In this document: positions 28,773 to 38,400 of the stretch, in pieces | How positions within the stretch are numbered: position 1 is the first letter of the stretch | How the letters are laid out: each line of letters begins with the position of its first letter | Origin: an uncultured Pseudomonadota bacterium | Lineage (GTDB): Bacteria; Myxococcota_A; UBA796; SXON01 | Assembly: GCA_903959175.1 (NCBI GenBank) | Contig: CAJBVW010000102.1 | Span: 1-54,842, forward strand | Reading direction: 5' to 3' | Length of the DNA: 54,842 nt | Program-made: the position numbers and the translations under genes | The notes under the pieces: model-generated | Databases searched by the model: none | What the model was told of the DNA's origin: nothing | Seen by the model: the letters and a program-made list of their open reading frames with translations, nothing else

Positions 28773-28860
28773 CTACCAGCTGCCTTCGGGTCCGCCATAC
28801 GCGCCCATGTCGTTCACCGACCCATCCGCGTCGTTGTACGCCGCGTCCGGGTCCCCGGGT
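28773..28860 (-). other. Displaced C-terminal coding segment of the beta-helix gene (frameshift)
   Basis: After the GGGG run (plus-strand CCCC 28853-28856), the neighbouring frame encodes DPDAAYNDADGSVNDMGAYG and GGPEGSW before a TAG at 28775-28773. One extra G would fuse it in frame to the gene above, giving '...SSLVDPGDPDAAYND...'. This is the normal 'DPGDPD...N DMGAYGGP' ending in surface beta-helix proteins. Either a real mutation or a homopolymer sequencing error. Confidence 0.75.
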
Positions 28861-30715
28861 CGACGAGGCTGCTGCGGGACGAGAGGGAGAGGTCGTCCGC
28901 GTCGGCGTCGTAGTCGTCCGTGTACGACGTGAAGCTCGGATTGACCGACACGTTGCCGGCGGTGCCGGTCGGGTCGGACAGGCCGGAGTAGTTCGTGGAG
29001 TTGCCGTAGACGTCGTTGTAGCGGAGGCTCCAGGTGGTGGAGCCGCCGTCGCACAGGCCGCAAGTGGTGCCGTTGATCACGCTGTTCTGCATCGTGAGCA
29101 CACTGCCGTTGCCGTAGACGCCGTAGTCCGTGCTCACGATCGTGGCGTTGGTCAGCGCGACGGTGGTGTACTCGGCGTACAAGCCGCTGTACCCGTAGCT
29201 GCTGTAGTCGGCGTTGATCTCGAGGTTCTCGAAGTCGGCGTTCCCGCCGTAGGCGTACCAGGTGTAGTACTCGCCGGTGTTCTCGACCGAGCGCACGCGG
29301 GTGCCCGTGGTGGCACCGGCCGAGTCGTACATCGCGGCGCCGATGTACCCGGAGTTGCGGCTGATCTCGACGTCGAGGAGGGTGGGGTTCCCGCTGCTGT
29401 TGAAGAGGCCACCCCCGTAGCCGACGTACTGGTAGTAGTAGGTCCGGCTGCTGCTGGTGTACGAGGACAACGAGTAGCTGTAGACGGCGTTGCCGGTGAT
29501 CACGAGATCCTCGAGGGTGGGGCTCGACCCGGAGATGTAGATGCCGCCGCCGTACGCGTAGTAGTAGTAGTAGGTGTACGACGTGTCAGAGTAGGTGCTG
29601 GCGCTCAGTTGGCCTGCCCCGCCGGTGATCGTGAAGCCCTTGAGGACGGCGTCGGCCGACTCGCCGCCGTCGAAGGTGACCACGGAGTCGCTGCCCGTGC
29701 CGTAGATCGTGGTCTCGGCGGAGCCGTAGAGGCCCTCCACCCGGATGTTCCGCCCGCCGAAGTCGAGGTCCTCGAAGTAGCTGCCCGGGCCCACCGCCAC
29801 GCAGACGCTGGCCTTATCGATGCCGGCCTGCACGGAGCTGAACGGGCTGGTGACGCTGCCGGTGCCGCGGCTGCTGCCAGCGCTGTCGACGAAGACGGGC
29901 TCGTAGGGGTCGGCGTCGTCGCAGTCCCAGGCGTTGTCGGTGCCGCCGGCGGACGTCGCGTCGCAGCCGTACACGGCTTCGTCCGGATCGCCAGCGCCGT
30001 CGCTGTCGGCGTCGAGGTAGTAGGTGAGCCACGTCGTGGGGTCGTCGTCGGTGGCGCCGCTGCAGTCGTTGTCGCGGCCGTCGCACACGTCGGGGTTGCC
30101 GGGGGCGATGGCGGCGCGGGCGTCGTCACAGTCGTCGTTGTTGTCCACGTAGGCGCGCGAGCCGAGGTCGCACATCCGGGTGCCGGACGAAGTGTCGGCG
30201 CCGTAGCCGTCGCGATCCGCGTCGGGGTAGAGGAGGGTCCACACGGTGGGGTCGTCGTCGATCCCGCCGCTGCAGTCGTTGTCGACGCCGTCACACACGT
30301 CGTCCGCGCCGGGCCAGGCGGAGGCGTCCGTGTCGTCACAGTCGGTGTCGTTCGTGGCGAAGTCGAGCGCGCCGGGGTCGCAGGTGATCGTCGGCGTGGT
30401 GCCGATGGCGCCGTACCCGTCCCCGTCGGAGTCGGGGTACCACCGGAGGTCGGCGTTCTCGTCGACGCCGCCGTCGCAGTCGTCATCGCGATCGTTGCAG
30501 ACGTCCGCGACGACGCCCGGGTTCACGTCGGCGCGGGTGTCGTCACAGTCGACATCGGCGGTGTAGCCGTCACCGTCGCGATCGGCGGCGGGATCGGTGT
30601 CGACGTCGGTGTCGGTGTCGACGTCGGTGTCCGCGTCGGCATCGCTGGTGTCCTTCGGCGCGTCGTCCGAACCGGTGCAGCCGACGAGGAGGAGCAGGGC
30701 GAGCAGCGAGCGCAT
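28814..30715 (-). CDS. MopE-repeat/beta-helix lipoprotein, C-terminus frameshifted
   Basis: A 633-residue secreted lipoprotein as read. The signal MRSLLALLLLVGC ends in lipobox Cys13 (an in-frame GTG at 30727 is an alternative start). A Thr/Asp linker (DADADTDVDTDTDVDTD) leads to four MopE-type Cys/Asp repeats (about 45-265), then a right-handed beta-helix (about 270-600) with very Tyr-rich loops (YTYYYYYAYGGG, YYYQYVGYGGG). The last residues ([15 protein letters not shown]) are unlike the family; the -strand frame beside it continues as DPDAAYNDADGSVNDMGAYG to a stop at 28773, the normal ending of such beta-helix proteins. A missing G in the run at 28853-28856 explains this. Confidence 0.82.
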   Translation of the reverse strand: MRSLLALLLLVGCTGSDDAPKDTSDADADTDVDTDTDVDTDPAADRDGDGYTADVDCDDTRADVNPGVVADVCNDRDDDCDGGVDENADLRWYPDSDGDGYGAIGTTPTITCDPGALDFATNDTDCDDTDASAWPGADDVCDGVDNDCSGGIDDDPTVWTLLYPDADRDGYGADTSSGTRMCDLGSRAYVDNNDDCDDARAAIAPGNPDVCDGRDNDCSGATDDDPTTWLTYYLDADSDGAGDPDEAVYGCDATSAGGTDNAWDCDDADPYEPVFVDSAGSSRGTGSVTSPFSSVQAGIDKASVCVAVGPGSYFEDLDFGGRNIRVEGLYGSAETTIYGTGSDSVVTFDGGESADAVLKGFTITGGAGQLSASTYSDTSYTYYYYYAYGGGIYISGSSPTLEDLVITGNAVYSYSLSSYTSSSRTYYYQYVGYGGGLFNSSGNPTLLDVEISRNSGYIGAAMYDSAGATTGTRVRSVENTGEYYTWYAYGGNADFENLEINADYSSYGYSGLYAEYTTVALTNATIVSTDYGVYGNGSVLTMQNSVINGTTCGLCDGGSTTWSLRYNDVYGNSTNYSGLSDPTGTAGNVSVNPSFTSYTDDYDADADDLSLSSRSSLVDPGTRTRRTTTRMGR

Positions 30716-30791
30716 GGGGGTCTCCACGCGCGCACGGTAGCCGTTCGTCCGCCCGATCGCCAGCTACTCTCGCAGGCGACCGGGAGACGGC

Positions 30792-31484
30792 CTACTCTTC
30801 GAAGCGGTAGCCTGTGCCGTGCACGGTCAGGATGTGGCGGGGGTCCGCCGGGGTGTCCTCGACCTTCTTGCGCAGCTTGAGGATCTGGTTGTCGACCGTG
30901 CGCGTGGCCATGCTCGGCGAGTAGCCCCAGACGTGCTGCAGGAGCTCCTCCCGGCTCACGTCCTGACCGCGGTGCGAGATCAGGTAGGCGAGCACGCCGG
31001 CCTCGTGCGTGGTCATGCGGTGCTCGTCGCCGTCGCGCATGAGGATGCGCCGGCGGAGATCGACCTCGTTCTTCCCGAAGCGGTAGACCTCGGGGGCGCG
31101 GGGCGCCGCGGGGCGAGCGCGGAGACGGGCCTTCACGCGGGCGATGAGCTCGCGCAGGGAGAAGGGCTTCACCACGTAGTCGTCCGCGCCGAGCTCGAGG
31201 CCGAGCACGCGGTCGACCTCGGCGCTGCGGGCGGTGAGCAGGATGATCGGCAGCTCGGGGTGGTCGGCCTTCACGCGCTTGAGCACGGAGAGCCCGTCCA
31301 TCCCGGGGAGCATCACGTCGAGCACGAGCACGTCCGGCACGTCGTCCTCGATGGCGTCCAGCGCGGCCTCGCCGCTGTCACAGTGGGTCACCGTGAAGCG
31401 CTCGTGCTCCAGGGCGCTGGTCAAGCCCATCGCGAGCGTCTCGTCGTCTTCGACGACCAGGATGCTGGCCCCTAGGGTCTCCAT
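30792..31484 (-). CDS. OmpR/PhoB-family response regulator
   Basis: A 230-residue regulator. The receiver domain has the acidic pair Asp13/Asp14, the phosphoacceptor Asp56 in DVLVLDVMLPGMDG, and the Lys in VVKPFSLRE. The C-terminal winged-helix domain (about 130-230) carries the standard recognition segment TRTVDNQILKLRKKVEDTP and ends HGTGYRFEE. It is encoded 4 bp after the histidine kinase stop, so the two surely form a two-component pair. It is the last gene of the long cell-wall/signalling operon. Target genes are unknown; envelope or wall genes are a reasonable guess. Confidence 0.93.
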   Translation of the reverse strand: METLGASILVVEDDETLAMGLTSALEHERFTVTHCDSGEAALDAIEDDVPDVLVLDVMLPGMDGLSVLKRVKADHPELPIILLTARSAEVDRVLGLELGADDYVVKPFSLRELIARVKARLRARPAAPRAPEVYRFGKNEVDLRRRILMRDGDEHRMTTHEAGVLAYLISHRGQDVSREELLQHVWGYSPSMATRTVDNQILKLRKKVEDTPADPRHILTVHGTGYRFEE

Positions 31485-31488
31485 AAGA

Positions 31489-33441
31489 CTACCTCCGTCG
31501 CACTCGCAGGATGAATCGGGCGCCGCCGGCGACGCCCTCCCGACACTCTACTTTCCCGCCGTGCAGAAGCGCGGCCTCGGCGACAAATGCTAACCCGAGA
31601 CCGTGGCCCCCGGCGGTCCCACGGCCGGGTCCCTCGACGCGGCGGAACCGCTCGAAGATGCTCTTCCGCATCGCGGGGGGCACCCCGATCCCGTTGTCCT
31701 CGACCTCGAACTGTACCCACCGTCGCTCGACCTGGACACGGATCCAGACCTCGCCGCGGCGGTCCTTGTTCCGATACTTCAGGGCGTTGTCGACGAGGTT
31801 CGTGAGGGCGTCGCGCAGGAAGGACGGGCGGCCCGACATGCGCTCGCCGGGGGGCGGCCCCTCGACGTGGAGGGTGACGCCCTGCTGCTCGAACAGGGGC
31901 CTCCAGCGCTCCGCCACGCCCTGCGCGAGCTCGACCGGATCGAGGCTCTCGCTGCGCTCCTCGATGGGGCGGCTCGCGGCGCGGATGACCTCGTCGAGGC
32001 GCTGCCCGAGGCGCTCGGCCTCCTTCACGATCTGCCGCGCGAACCTTTCTCGCTGGGCGCTGTCGCGGAAGCTGCCCATCTCGAGGTTCTCGGCCATCAG
32101 GCGGATGCCGGCGAGGGGGGTCTTGAGCTCGTGGGTCACGCGCGTCATGAACTCGCGCTGCCGCTCGAGGAGGAGGGCCTGCTTGCGGTCGCTGTGGATG
32201 AGCCCGAGCAGCGAGAAGACGCCGATGAGGATGCCGATCGCGATCGGGAGGAGCTGGACGAAGGCCGTGCGGAGCCCGGTGTCCGGCGCGAGGGCCCCGG
32301 AGGCGACCCCGACGCGGAGGTGGGGGAGGATGCGGGTGAAGGCGGCGTCGGCGGCGAGGGGCTCGGTGGTGCCGCTCATCACGCGGCCTGTGGGGTCCCG
32401 CACGGAGACGTAGGGGCGCAGATCCCGGGGGACGGAGGCGAGGAAGTCCCGGATGAGCGCGGGCTGGTCGAGCTGCACGCCCGCGAGGAGCGCGCCCATC
32501 TCGAGGCGGCTGTAGAACAGCAGGTAGGGAGGATCGCCGTACTGATCGACGAGGAGCCGCGGCCCTTGCGCGATGGTGGGCGCGTCGCGGAGGTTCCACT
32601 CGCGGGTGCGGACCTCGTTGTAGACGGTGAGGCGGCGCTGGGCGCGGAGGTAGAGCTCGTCGTCCTCGCCGCCGAGCAGGGGGCCACCGTACTGCCGGAG
32701 GTCCCGCGCGATGGGGTAGACCCAGAGGTCGAGGACGGACGCCAGCGAGGCGCCGTCGAGGAACGCGATCTCGGAGGCGAGGACCGCCACGATGCGCTCG
32801 GCGAGGTCGGTGCGGCCGAGCATGTCGGCGGCGCGGGCGCGCTGGAGGCGGAGGTAGACGAGGCGGCGAGCGCTGACCCCGTAGTTGGCGGCCTCGTGGA
32901 GGGGGAGGAGCAGGAGCGGGCCGAGCTCGACGATGACGCGCTCGGCGGCGAGCGGCTGGTCGGCGTTGAGGAAGAGCTCGGCGGACTCCGAGGCGGCGAG
33001 GAGGGAGACGGAGGGGCTGCGGCCGATGCACGCGCGGTAGAGGAGGGCCGCCTGGACGGCGTCGACCCGGCCGGCCTCGTGCCCCGCGGTGGCGAGGCAC
33101 GGGTCCGAGCGGAGGAGCGCGAGGTCCTCTTCGAGCTGGGCGGGGGGCCAGCTCACCTCGGAGGGCTCCCAGATGTAGAAGGCGTCGAACCAGGGGCGGG
33201 TCGCGCGGAGGGCCTGCTCGCGCTCGCGGAGGCGCTCGGTGGACGCGAGCTCCTTGAGCCATTGGTCCACCGGCTCGGCGATGGCGTCCTCCCAGCGGTC
33301 GATGACGAGCACGAGCTGATCCTGGACGGCCCGCAGCTCCCGCTCCTCGCTCGCGCGGCGGAAGTTCACCGCCTCGCGCACCCCCACGATGCTCAGGAGC
33401 GCGAGGAGGATCGTGACCATGACGTAGATGACGGGACGCAT
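31489..33441 (-). CDS. Membrane sensor histidine kinase with large periplasmic domain
   Basis: A 650-residue kinase. One membrane helix is at about residues 4-21 and a second at about 394-415, enclosing a ~370-residue periplasmic sensor that is mostly helical and lacks a family I recognise. The cytoplasmic part has the H box FMTRVTHELKTPLAGIRL (His437), N box LTNLVDNALKYRNK, G1 VEDNGIGVPP and G2 GGHGLGLAFV, so it should be active. It overlaps the preceding kinase-like gene (ATGA at 33439-33443 region) and is followed after 4 bp by its regulator. The unusually large sensor may read a wall or lipoprotein signal. Confidence 0.92.
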   Translation of the reverse strand: MRPVIYVMVTILLALLSIVGVREAVNFRRASEERELRAVQDQLVLVIDRWEDAIAEPVDQWLKELASTERLREREQALRATRPWFDAFYIWEPSEVSWPPAQLEEDLALLRSDPCLATAGHEAGRVDAVQAALLYRACIGRSPSVSLLAASESAELFLNADQPLAAERVIVELGPLLLLPLHEAANYGVSARRLVYLRLQRARAADMLGRTDLAERIVAVLASEIAFLDGASLASVLDLWVYPIARDLRQYGGPLLGGEDDELYLRAQRRLTVYNEVRTREWNLRDAPTIAQGPRLLVDQYGDPPYLLFYSRLEMGALLAGVQLDQPALIRDFLASVPRDLRPYVSVRDPTGRVMSGTTEPLAADAAFTRILPHLRVGVASGALAPDTGLRTAFVQLLPIAIGILIGVFSLLGLIHSDRKQALLLERQREFMTRVTHELKTPLAGIRLMAENLEMGSFRDSAQRERFARQIVKEAERLGQRLDEVIRAASRPIEERSESLDPVELAQGVAERWRPLFEQQGVTLHVEGPPPGERMSGRPSFLRDALTNLVDNALKYRNKDRRGEVWIRVQVERRWVQFEVEDNGIGVPPAMRKSIFERFRRVEGPGRGTAGGHGLGLAFVAEAALLHGGKVECREGVAGGARFILRVRRR

Positions 33442-35417
33442 CAGCGCGCACACGTCTGGAGGGCGCCAGACCCGGCCGCGGCGAGCGCGGACCAGGGGTG
33501 GGCGGGGTCGGTGCCCTGGTCGCGCCAGAGGACGGCCTGGGCGTCCGTCCAGCAGCCGCGGGAGGCGTGGCCGAGCGCGAGGCACCACGGCGTGCCCTTG
33601 ATCTGCCAGTCCCCGCGCCGCTTGTCGACGCTCGCGCTCTCGCAGCCCACCCCGCCGGCGGTGTAGAGGTGGCGGAGGGTGCTCTCCTTGAGGGTGCCGT
33701 CCGCGAGGTCGGCGCGCACGAGCAGGTCGGCCCAGCGCAGGTAGTCCGGCACGTCCTCCGCCATGCCCGCGAGGCGGAGGCAGTCCTGGAGGAGCTCGGG
33801 GCCGTTCACCGGGGCGTAGGGCAACCACGGCTCGGCGGTCGTGCACGCCTTCTGTCCGGCGTCGAGCTCGGTGACGGCCGCGGGCAGCAGGGCGCGGCGG
33901 GCCTGGGCCACGAGCTCGTTGCGGACGAGCACCTCCGTCCACGTGGCCTCGACGCGAAGCCAGTTGTGCTCGGCCTCGTCGGGGAGGCGGGCCTGGACGG
34001 CGGCGAGGTCCTCGAGGGCGTCCGTGCAGTGCGTGGGGGCCGTCGTCTCGAGCTTGTTGAGGCGGCAGAAGGCGGCGTCGAGGGTGGCCGAGGCGAGGAG
34101 GGCCACCGGTTCGGTGCTGTCGGCGACGGGCTCGACGGCGGCGAGCGCGGTGTCGTAGGCGTCGGCGTGCCAGCCCGTGTTCGAGTCCTGGAATCCCAGG
34201 GACCACACCGTCGCGAGCGCGCGCACGGCGGCGGCGCGGGGGGTCTCCCGGATGGCGGCGGCGTCCTCGGCGAGGGCCCGGAGGGCCTTGCGCTGGGTCT
34301 TGTCCTTGTTCAGCTCGAAGCGGGTCTTGTTCGCCTTCATCGCGGCGAGGGCGTCCTCCGCGGCGGCGTTCGCCTCGCTGATCTTGGCGCGGTCCCACGC
34401 GATGCCGAGCCCGCCGCAGAGGACGGCGAAGGCGAGCGGGACGCCGAGGACGACGAAGAGGCACCCGCGGGTCGACGAGGCCTTCGCGGGGCGGGCGGTC
34501 GGCGGCGGCGGGACGAACGGCGCGCCGTCGGTGCGCTCGGGCACGCGCTCGGTCTGGAAGGCGGGGGCGGCGTCGAGGCTGCCCGTCGTCTCCGGGACCC
34601 GCTCGGTGTGGGTGCTCGCGGGCGGCGGGGTGGGGCGGTCGAGCCAGTCCACCAGCGGCGCGCCGAGCTCGAGGTGCGCGAGCAGCGCGTCCGTACGCGG
34701 GCGGCGGAGCGGATCGTGGAGGCGGCAGGCGAGGAGGGCGTCGCGCCACGCGGGCGGGGTGCCGGCGGGGAAGCTCTCCTCCACGAGGCGGGCCCACGAC
34801 CAGAGGTCGCTCGAGAGGTAGGTCCGCTGCTCGCGCTCCTGCTCGGGCGCGGCCCAGGACCGCGTGAGGTCCCGCGTGGGGGCGTATGCGGTGGGGTGGG
34901 CGACCTCGCGGAGGGTGTCGAGGTCGATGAGGGCGATGGTGCCGTCGGGCCGGAGGACGAGGTTCTCTGACTTGAAGTCGCCGTAGGTGATGTGGAGGGT
35001 GTGGAGCGCGAGCAGGATGCGGAGCGCGTCGAGCACGCGGGCGCGGGCGTCTTCGGGGGGCGGCACCGGGAGGTGGTGGAGCGGCTCCCCGTGGATCCAG
35101 CGCGTGGAGATGTAGACGCGGCCCTGCTCGTCCACGCCGGCGGCGACGGCTTGGGTCCACGGGAGGGGGGGGCCGAGGTCCCGCGGGAGGCGCGCGGCGA
35201 CGCGGTAGCCCTCGAGCGTGAGCTGGAGGTCCTCCGGGATCATCCCGATCATCGTGCCGTGCCCGTGCAGCACGATCTTCTCGACGAGGGGGCCGAGGTC
35301 GACCGGGAGGCGCGCGGTGAGGAGCACGCGGGTGACGCACTCCTCGCCGTCCACCCACGCCCGGGAGACGCGGCGGTGGCCGGGGACCTCGCGGAGGAGG
35401 ACGGGCGCGCCGCTCAC
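33441..35417 (-). CDS. Atypical membrane protein kinase-like protein
   Basis: A 658-residue protein, GTG start overlapping the SEDS-PBP stop (GTGA). Residues about 1-260 resemble a protein kinase, but no Gly-rich loop or VAIK Lys is evident. The catalytic loop is YGDFKSEN (Asp147, Lys149, Asn152) instead of HRDxKPxN, DFG is replaced by DLD (165-167), and APE is kept as APE (190-192). A Pro/Thr linker follows, then one membrane helix (about 319-341) and a helical extracytoplasmic domain (about 345-658) with several Cys. It occupies the place of PknA/PknB in the actinobacterial locus. It may be an active divergent kinase or a pseudokinase scaffold. Confidence 0.8.
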   Translation of the reverse strand: MSGAPVLLREVPGHRRVSRAWVDGEECVTRVLLTARLPVDLGPLVEKIVLHGHGTMIGMIPEDLQLTLEGYRVAARLPRDLGPPLPWTQAVAAGVDEQGRVYISTRWIHGEPLHHLPVPPPEDARARVLDALRILLALHTLHITYGDFKSENLVLRPDGTIALIDLDTLREVAHPTAYAPTRDLTRSWAAPEQEREQRTYLSSDLWSWARLVEESFPAGTPPAWRDALLACRLHDPLRRPRTDALLAHLELGAPLVDWLDRPTPPPASTHTERVPETTGSLDAAPAFQTERVPERTDGAPFVPPPPTARPAKASSTRGCLFVVLGVPLAFAVLCGGLGIAWDRAKISEANAAAEDALAAMKANKTRFELNKDKTQRKALRALAEDAAAIRETPRAAAVRALATVWSLGFQDSNTGWHADAYDTALAAVEPVADSTEPVALLASATLDAAFCRLNKLETTAPTHCTDALEDLAAVQARLPDEAEHNWLRVEATWTEVLVRNELVAQARRALLPAAVTELDAGQKACTTAEPWLPYAPVNGPELLQDCLRLAGMAEDVPDYLRWADLLVRADLADGTLKESTLRHLYTAGGVGCESASVDKRRGDWQIKGTPWCLALGHASRGCWTDAQAVLWRDQGTDPAHPWSALAAAGSGALQTCAR

Positions 35418-38400
35418 GGGGCCGCCACGGCCGAGGACGGGAGGAAGCCGAGGGCGCGGAGCTCCTTGATCGCCGCGAGGGCGAGGGGGCCCGCGGCGGA
35501 GGCGCCGAAGCCGCCGTGCGGGACGACGGCCGCGACGACGTAGCGGCCGGCGGTGTCGGGCGCGCAGGAGGTGGCGGCGTCGGGCTCGGCGATGGCGACG
35601 AACCAGGAGTGGGGGAGGGTGGTCTGCGCGGGCCGGATCTTCCAGGGGGCCTCGTCCCGCGTGCCCGGGGCGTCGGCGGTGCCGGTCTTGCCGTAGACGC
35701 GCACGCCCGGCACCTTCGGGAGCCGCGCGCCGGTGCCGGAGCGCATGACGCCCTCCATGCCGGCGAGGACGGGCGCGAGGCCGGAGGGGCTGTCGAGCAG
35801 GGCGTTGGCGGTGCAGGCGGCGCCGAGGAGCATGTCGGGCGGGCAGCGGCGGTAGGTGCCGCCGTTCGCGACGGCGCCGACGAGGCGCGCGGCCTGGGTG
35901 ACGTTCCACGAGCCCGCGCCCTGGCCGAAGCCGGTCTGCGCGAGGCGACGGCTGCCCGCGGCGCCGAGGCCGGTGAACGCGCCGTCCGTCTCGGCGTCGA
36001 GGCCGGGGTTGCCGAACTCGACGCCCGCCGCGCGCAGGCCGCGGTAGGCCTCGGGGCCGAGCGCGAGGGCGAGCTGCCCGAAGTAGACGTTGGAGCTCTT
36101 GGTGATGGCGGCGACGAGGTCGAGGTCTCCCCGGGCGCCGCCGTCGCCGTGGTCGTGGATGGGGCGGGACCACGACGGGAGGGTGAAGGAGGGGCGGCCG
36201 TCGTGCACCTGATTGCACGGGAAGCGCGGCTCGCTCGTGGTCGGGCAGGCGTCGGAGGGGGAGGGGGGCACGTTTCCTGTCTTGACCGCGGCGACGGCGC
36301 TCAGCAGCTTGAAGACGGAGCCGGCCTGCCAGATGCCGTGGGCGCCGGTCTTGTCGGACCACGCGCCGTAGATGCCCATGAACTTCGGGTCCGCGGCGAG
36401 GCGCTGCTTGCGCCAGGTCTCCCCGCCCGGGTCGTAGTCGGGCCACTGGGCACGCGCGAGGACCTCGCCGGTGGCGGGGTCGAGGATGACGAGGGCGGCG
36501 GCGCCCACGCTGCTCTTGCCGGCCGCGGCCTTGACCTGCGCGGCGACGGCGGCCTGGAGGCGCGCGTCGAGCGTGAGCTTCACGGAGCGGCTCGCGACGT
36601 CGTCCGAGAGCGCGGTGATGGCGGCCTCACGGTCGGCGAGGGGCATGCGCGCGAGGGGCAGGAGCGAGGCGAGGTCGGGCGTCGCGAGGGGGATGCGGCG
36701 GATGCCCGCCGAGCCGGTGGTGCCGCCGAGGCGGGCGTAGGCGGCGAGGGCGGCCACGGATTCGGAGGGGGCCTCGGTCGCGGCGGAGGGGGCGGCGAGG
36801 AGGAGGCGCTCGCCGTCGGCGGTGCGGCCGAGCCAGATCGCGGGGCCGTCGGTCTTGTCGGGGTAGCCGCGGAGGAACGACTCCTGCTGGCGTTCGAGGC
36901 TCCACTTCGCGCGGAGAAGCCCGCCGCCCGAGGGCCCGAGCACGGTGCCGAGGGCGTCTCCGAGGGGGTGCTCGCGCGTGCCGGCGACCGGGGACGTCGC
37001 GAGCGGGGCGCCGTTGCGATCCTGGATGTCGCCGCGGCGGATGCGGGCGGCGATGGAGGAGAGGCGGCGATCCTGGAGGAGGACGGGGGTGCCGTCTCCC
37101 AGTGTGGTCACGACGCCGCGGAGGGTGGTGGCGTCCCGGCCGATCACCGCGTGCTTCACGGTGAACCCGACGCCGAGGAGCGCGAGGAAGGCGACGGCGA
37201 GCTGCACATGGCGAACGCCGCCGGCGATCTCGCGCAGCTCGTCGGTCGCGACGCGGGCCTCGCCGTCGTCCCCGAGGCGGGCGATCAGCGCGGCGACGGC
37301 CCAGAAGGCGACCATGCTGGTCTTGCCGAACGAGAGGAACGGGACGACGACGCCGGTGAGGGGGAAGGCGCCGAAGGTGCCGCCGAGGATCGTGCCGGCC
37401 TGGGCCACGAGGAGCATGCCGAGGGCGGCCGCGGTGAGCGCGCGCTCCGGCGTGCGGTTGCGCGCGGCGACGCGGAGGCCGTCCGTCACGGCGACACCGA
37501 GGAGGACGAGCCAGGTGAGGGCGCCGGTGACGCCGAGCTCCTCGACGAGGTGGGCGTAGACGAGATCGGTGTGGCCCGCGGGGATGCCGCCCGGGAAGGC
37601 GGTGCCGAGGCCGCTTCCGTTCCAGCCGCCGGCGGCCATCGCCCAGAAGCCGAGCGCGAGCTGGTCGCCGTTGGGGAGCCCGTTGAGCCAGGGGTCCGAC
37701 CACATCCGGAGGCGGGTCTGCACGGTGGTGCTGGGGGCGAGCTCGGGCGCGAAGGCGAAGAGCGCGAGGGTGAGGCCGATGGTGCCGAGCGCGAGGAGCA
37801 CCCAGCCGGGGCTGCGCGTCACGACGTAGAACAGGCCGAGGAACACGGCGCCGAGGATGAGCGTGGGGCCGAGGTCCTTGACGAGGAAGAGGCCGGCCCA
37901 GGTCGCGACGAGGGCGACGAGCGCAGGGAGGAGCAGCGTGGCGCGCGGCAGGCGCAGGAAGCCGGCCCGCACGCGTTGGAAGCGGATCTTCGCCGCGCGG
38001 CGCCCGAGCGCGTCCGCCGCGAAGAGCACCGCGCCGATCTTCACGAGCTCGATGGGCTGGGTGCCGAAGAGGTTGATGCGCTGCCCGGAGTTGCCCGGCG
38101 CGTCGCCAAAGGCGGCGAGGGCGACGAGCACGGCGAGGGTGCCGCCGCCGACGATCCAGCGGCCGCGGGACATCCAGGCGCCGACATCGCCGGGGAGGGC
38201 GAGCACCGCCGCGGCGGCGACGCACGCGTAGAAGACGCCCTCGGCGAAGCCCGGCCCCGGCCAGTCCGGCCGGAAGGGGCTGCCGTAGCCGAGCTGGACG
38301 ACGAGCCCGAGCGCGCTGGCGGCGCCGACGGCGGGGAGGAGCAGGGGCGTACGGATGTGCTGCCCGCGACGGAGGCCGGTCGCCCCGCGCGCCACGGCGA

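Noticed and set aside
28773-29063. Separate 96-codon gene downstream of the beta-helix protein
   Set aside because: Most of it overlaps the beta-helix gene in another frame; only its last ~28 codons are meaningful and they are the displaced C-terminus.
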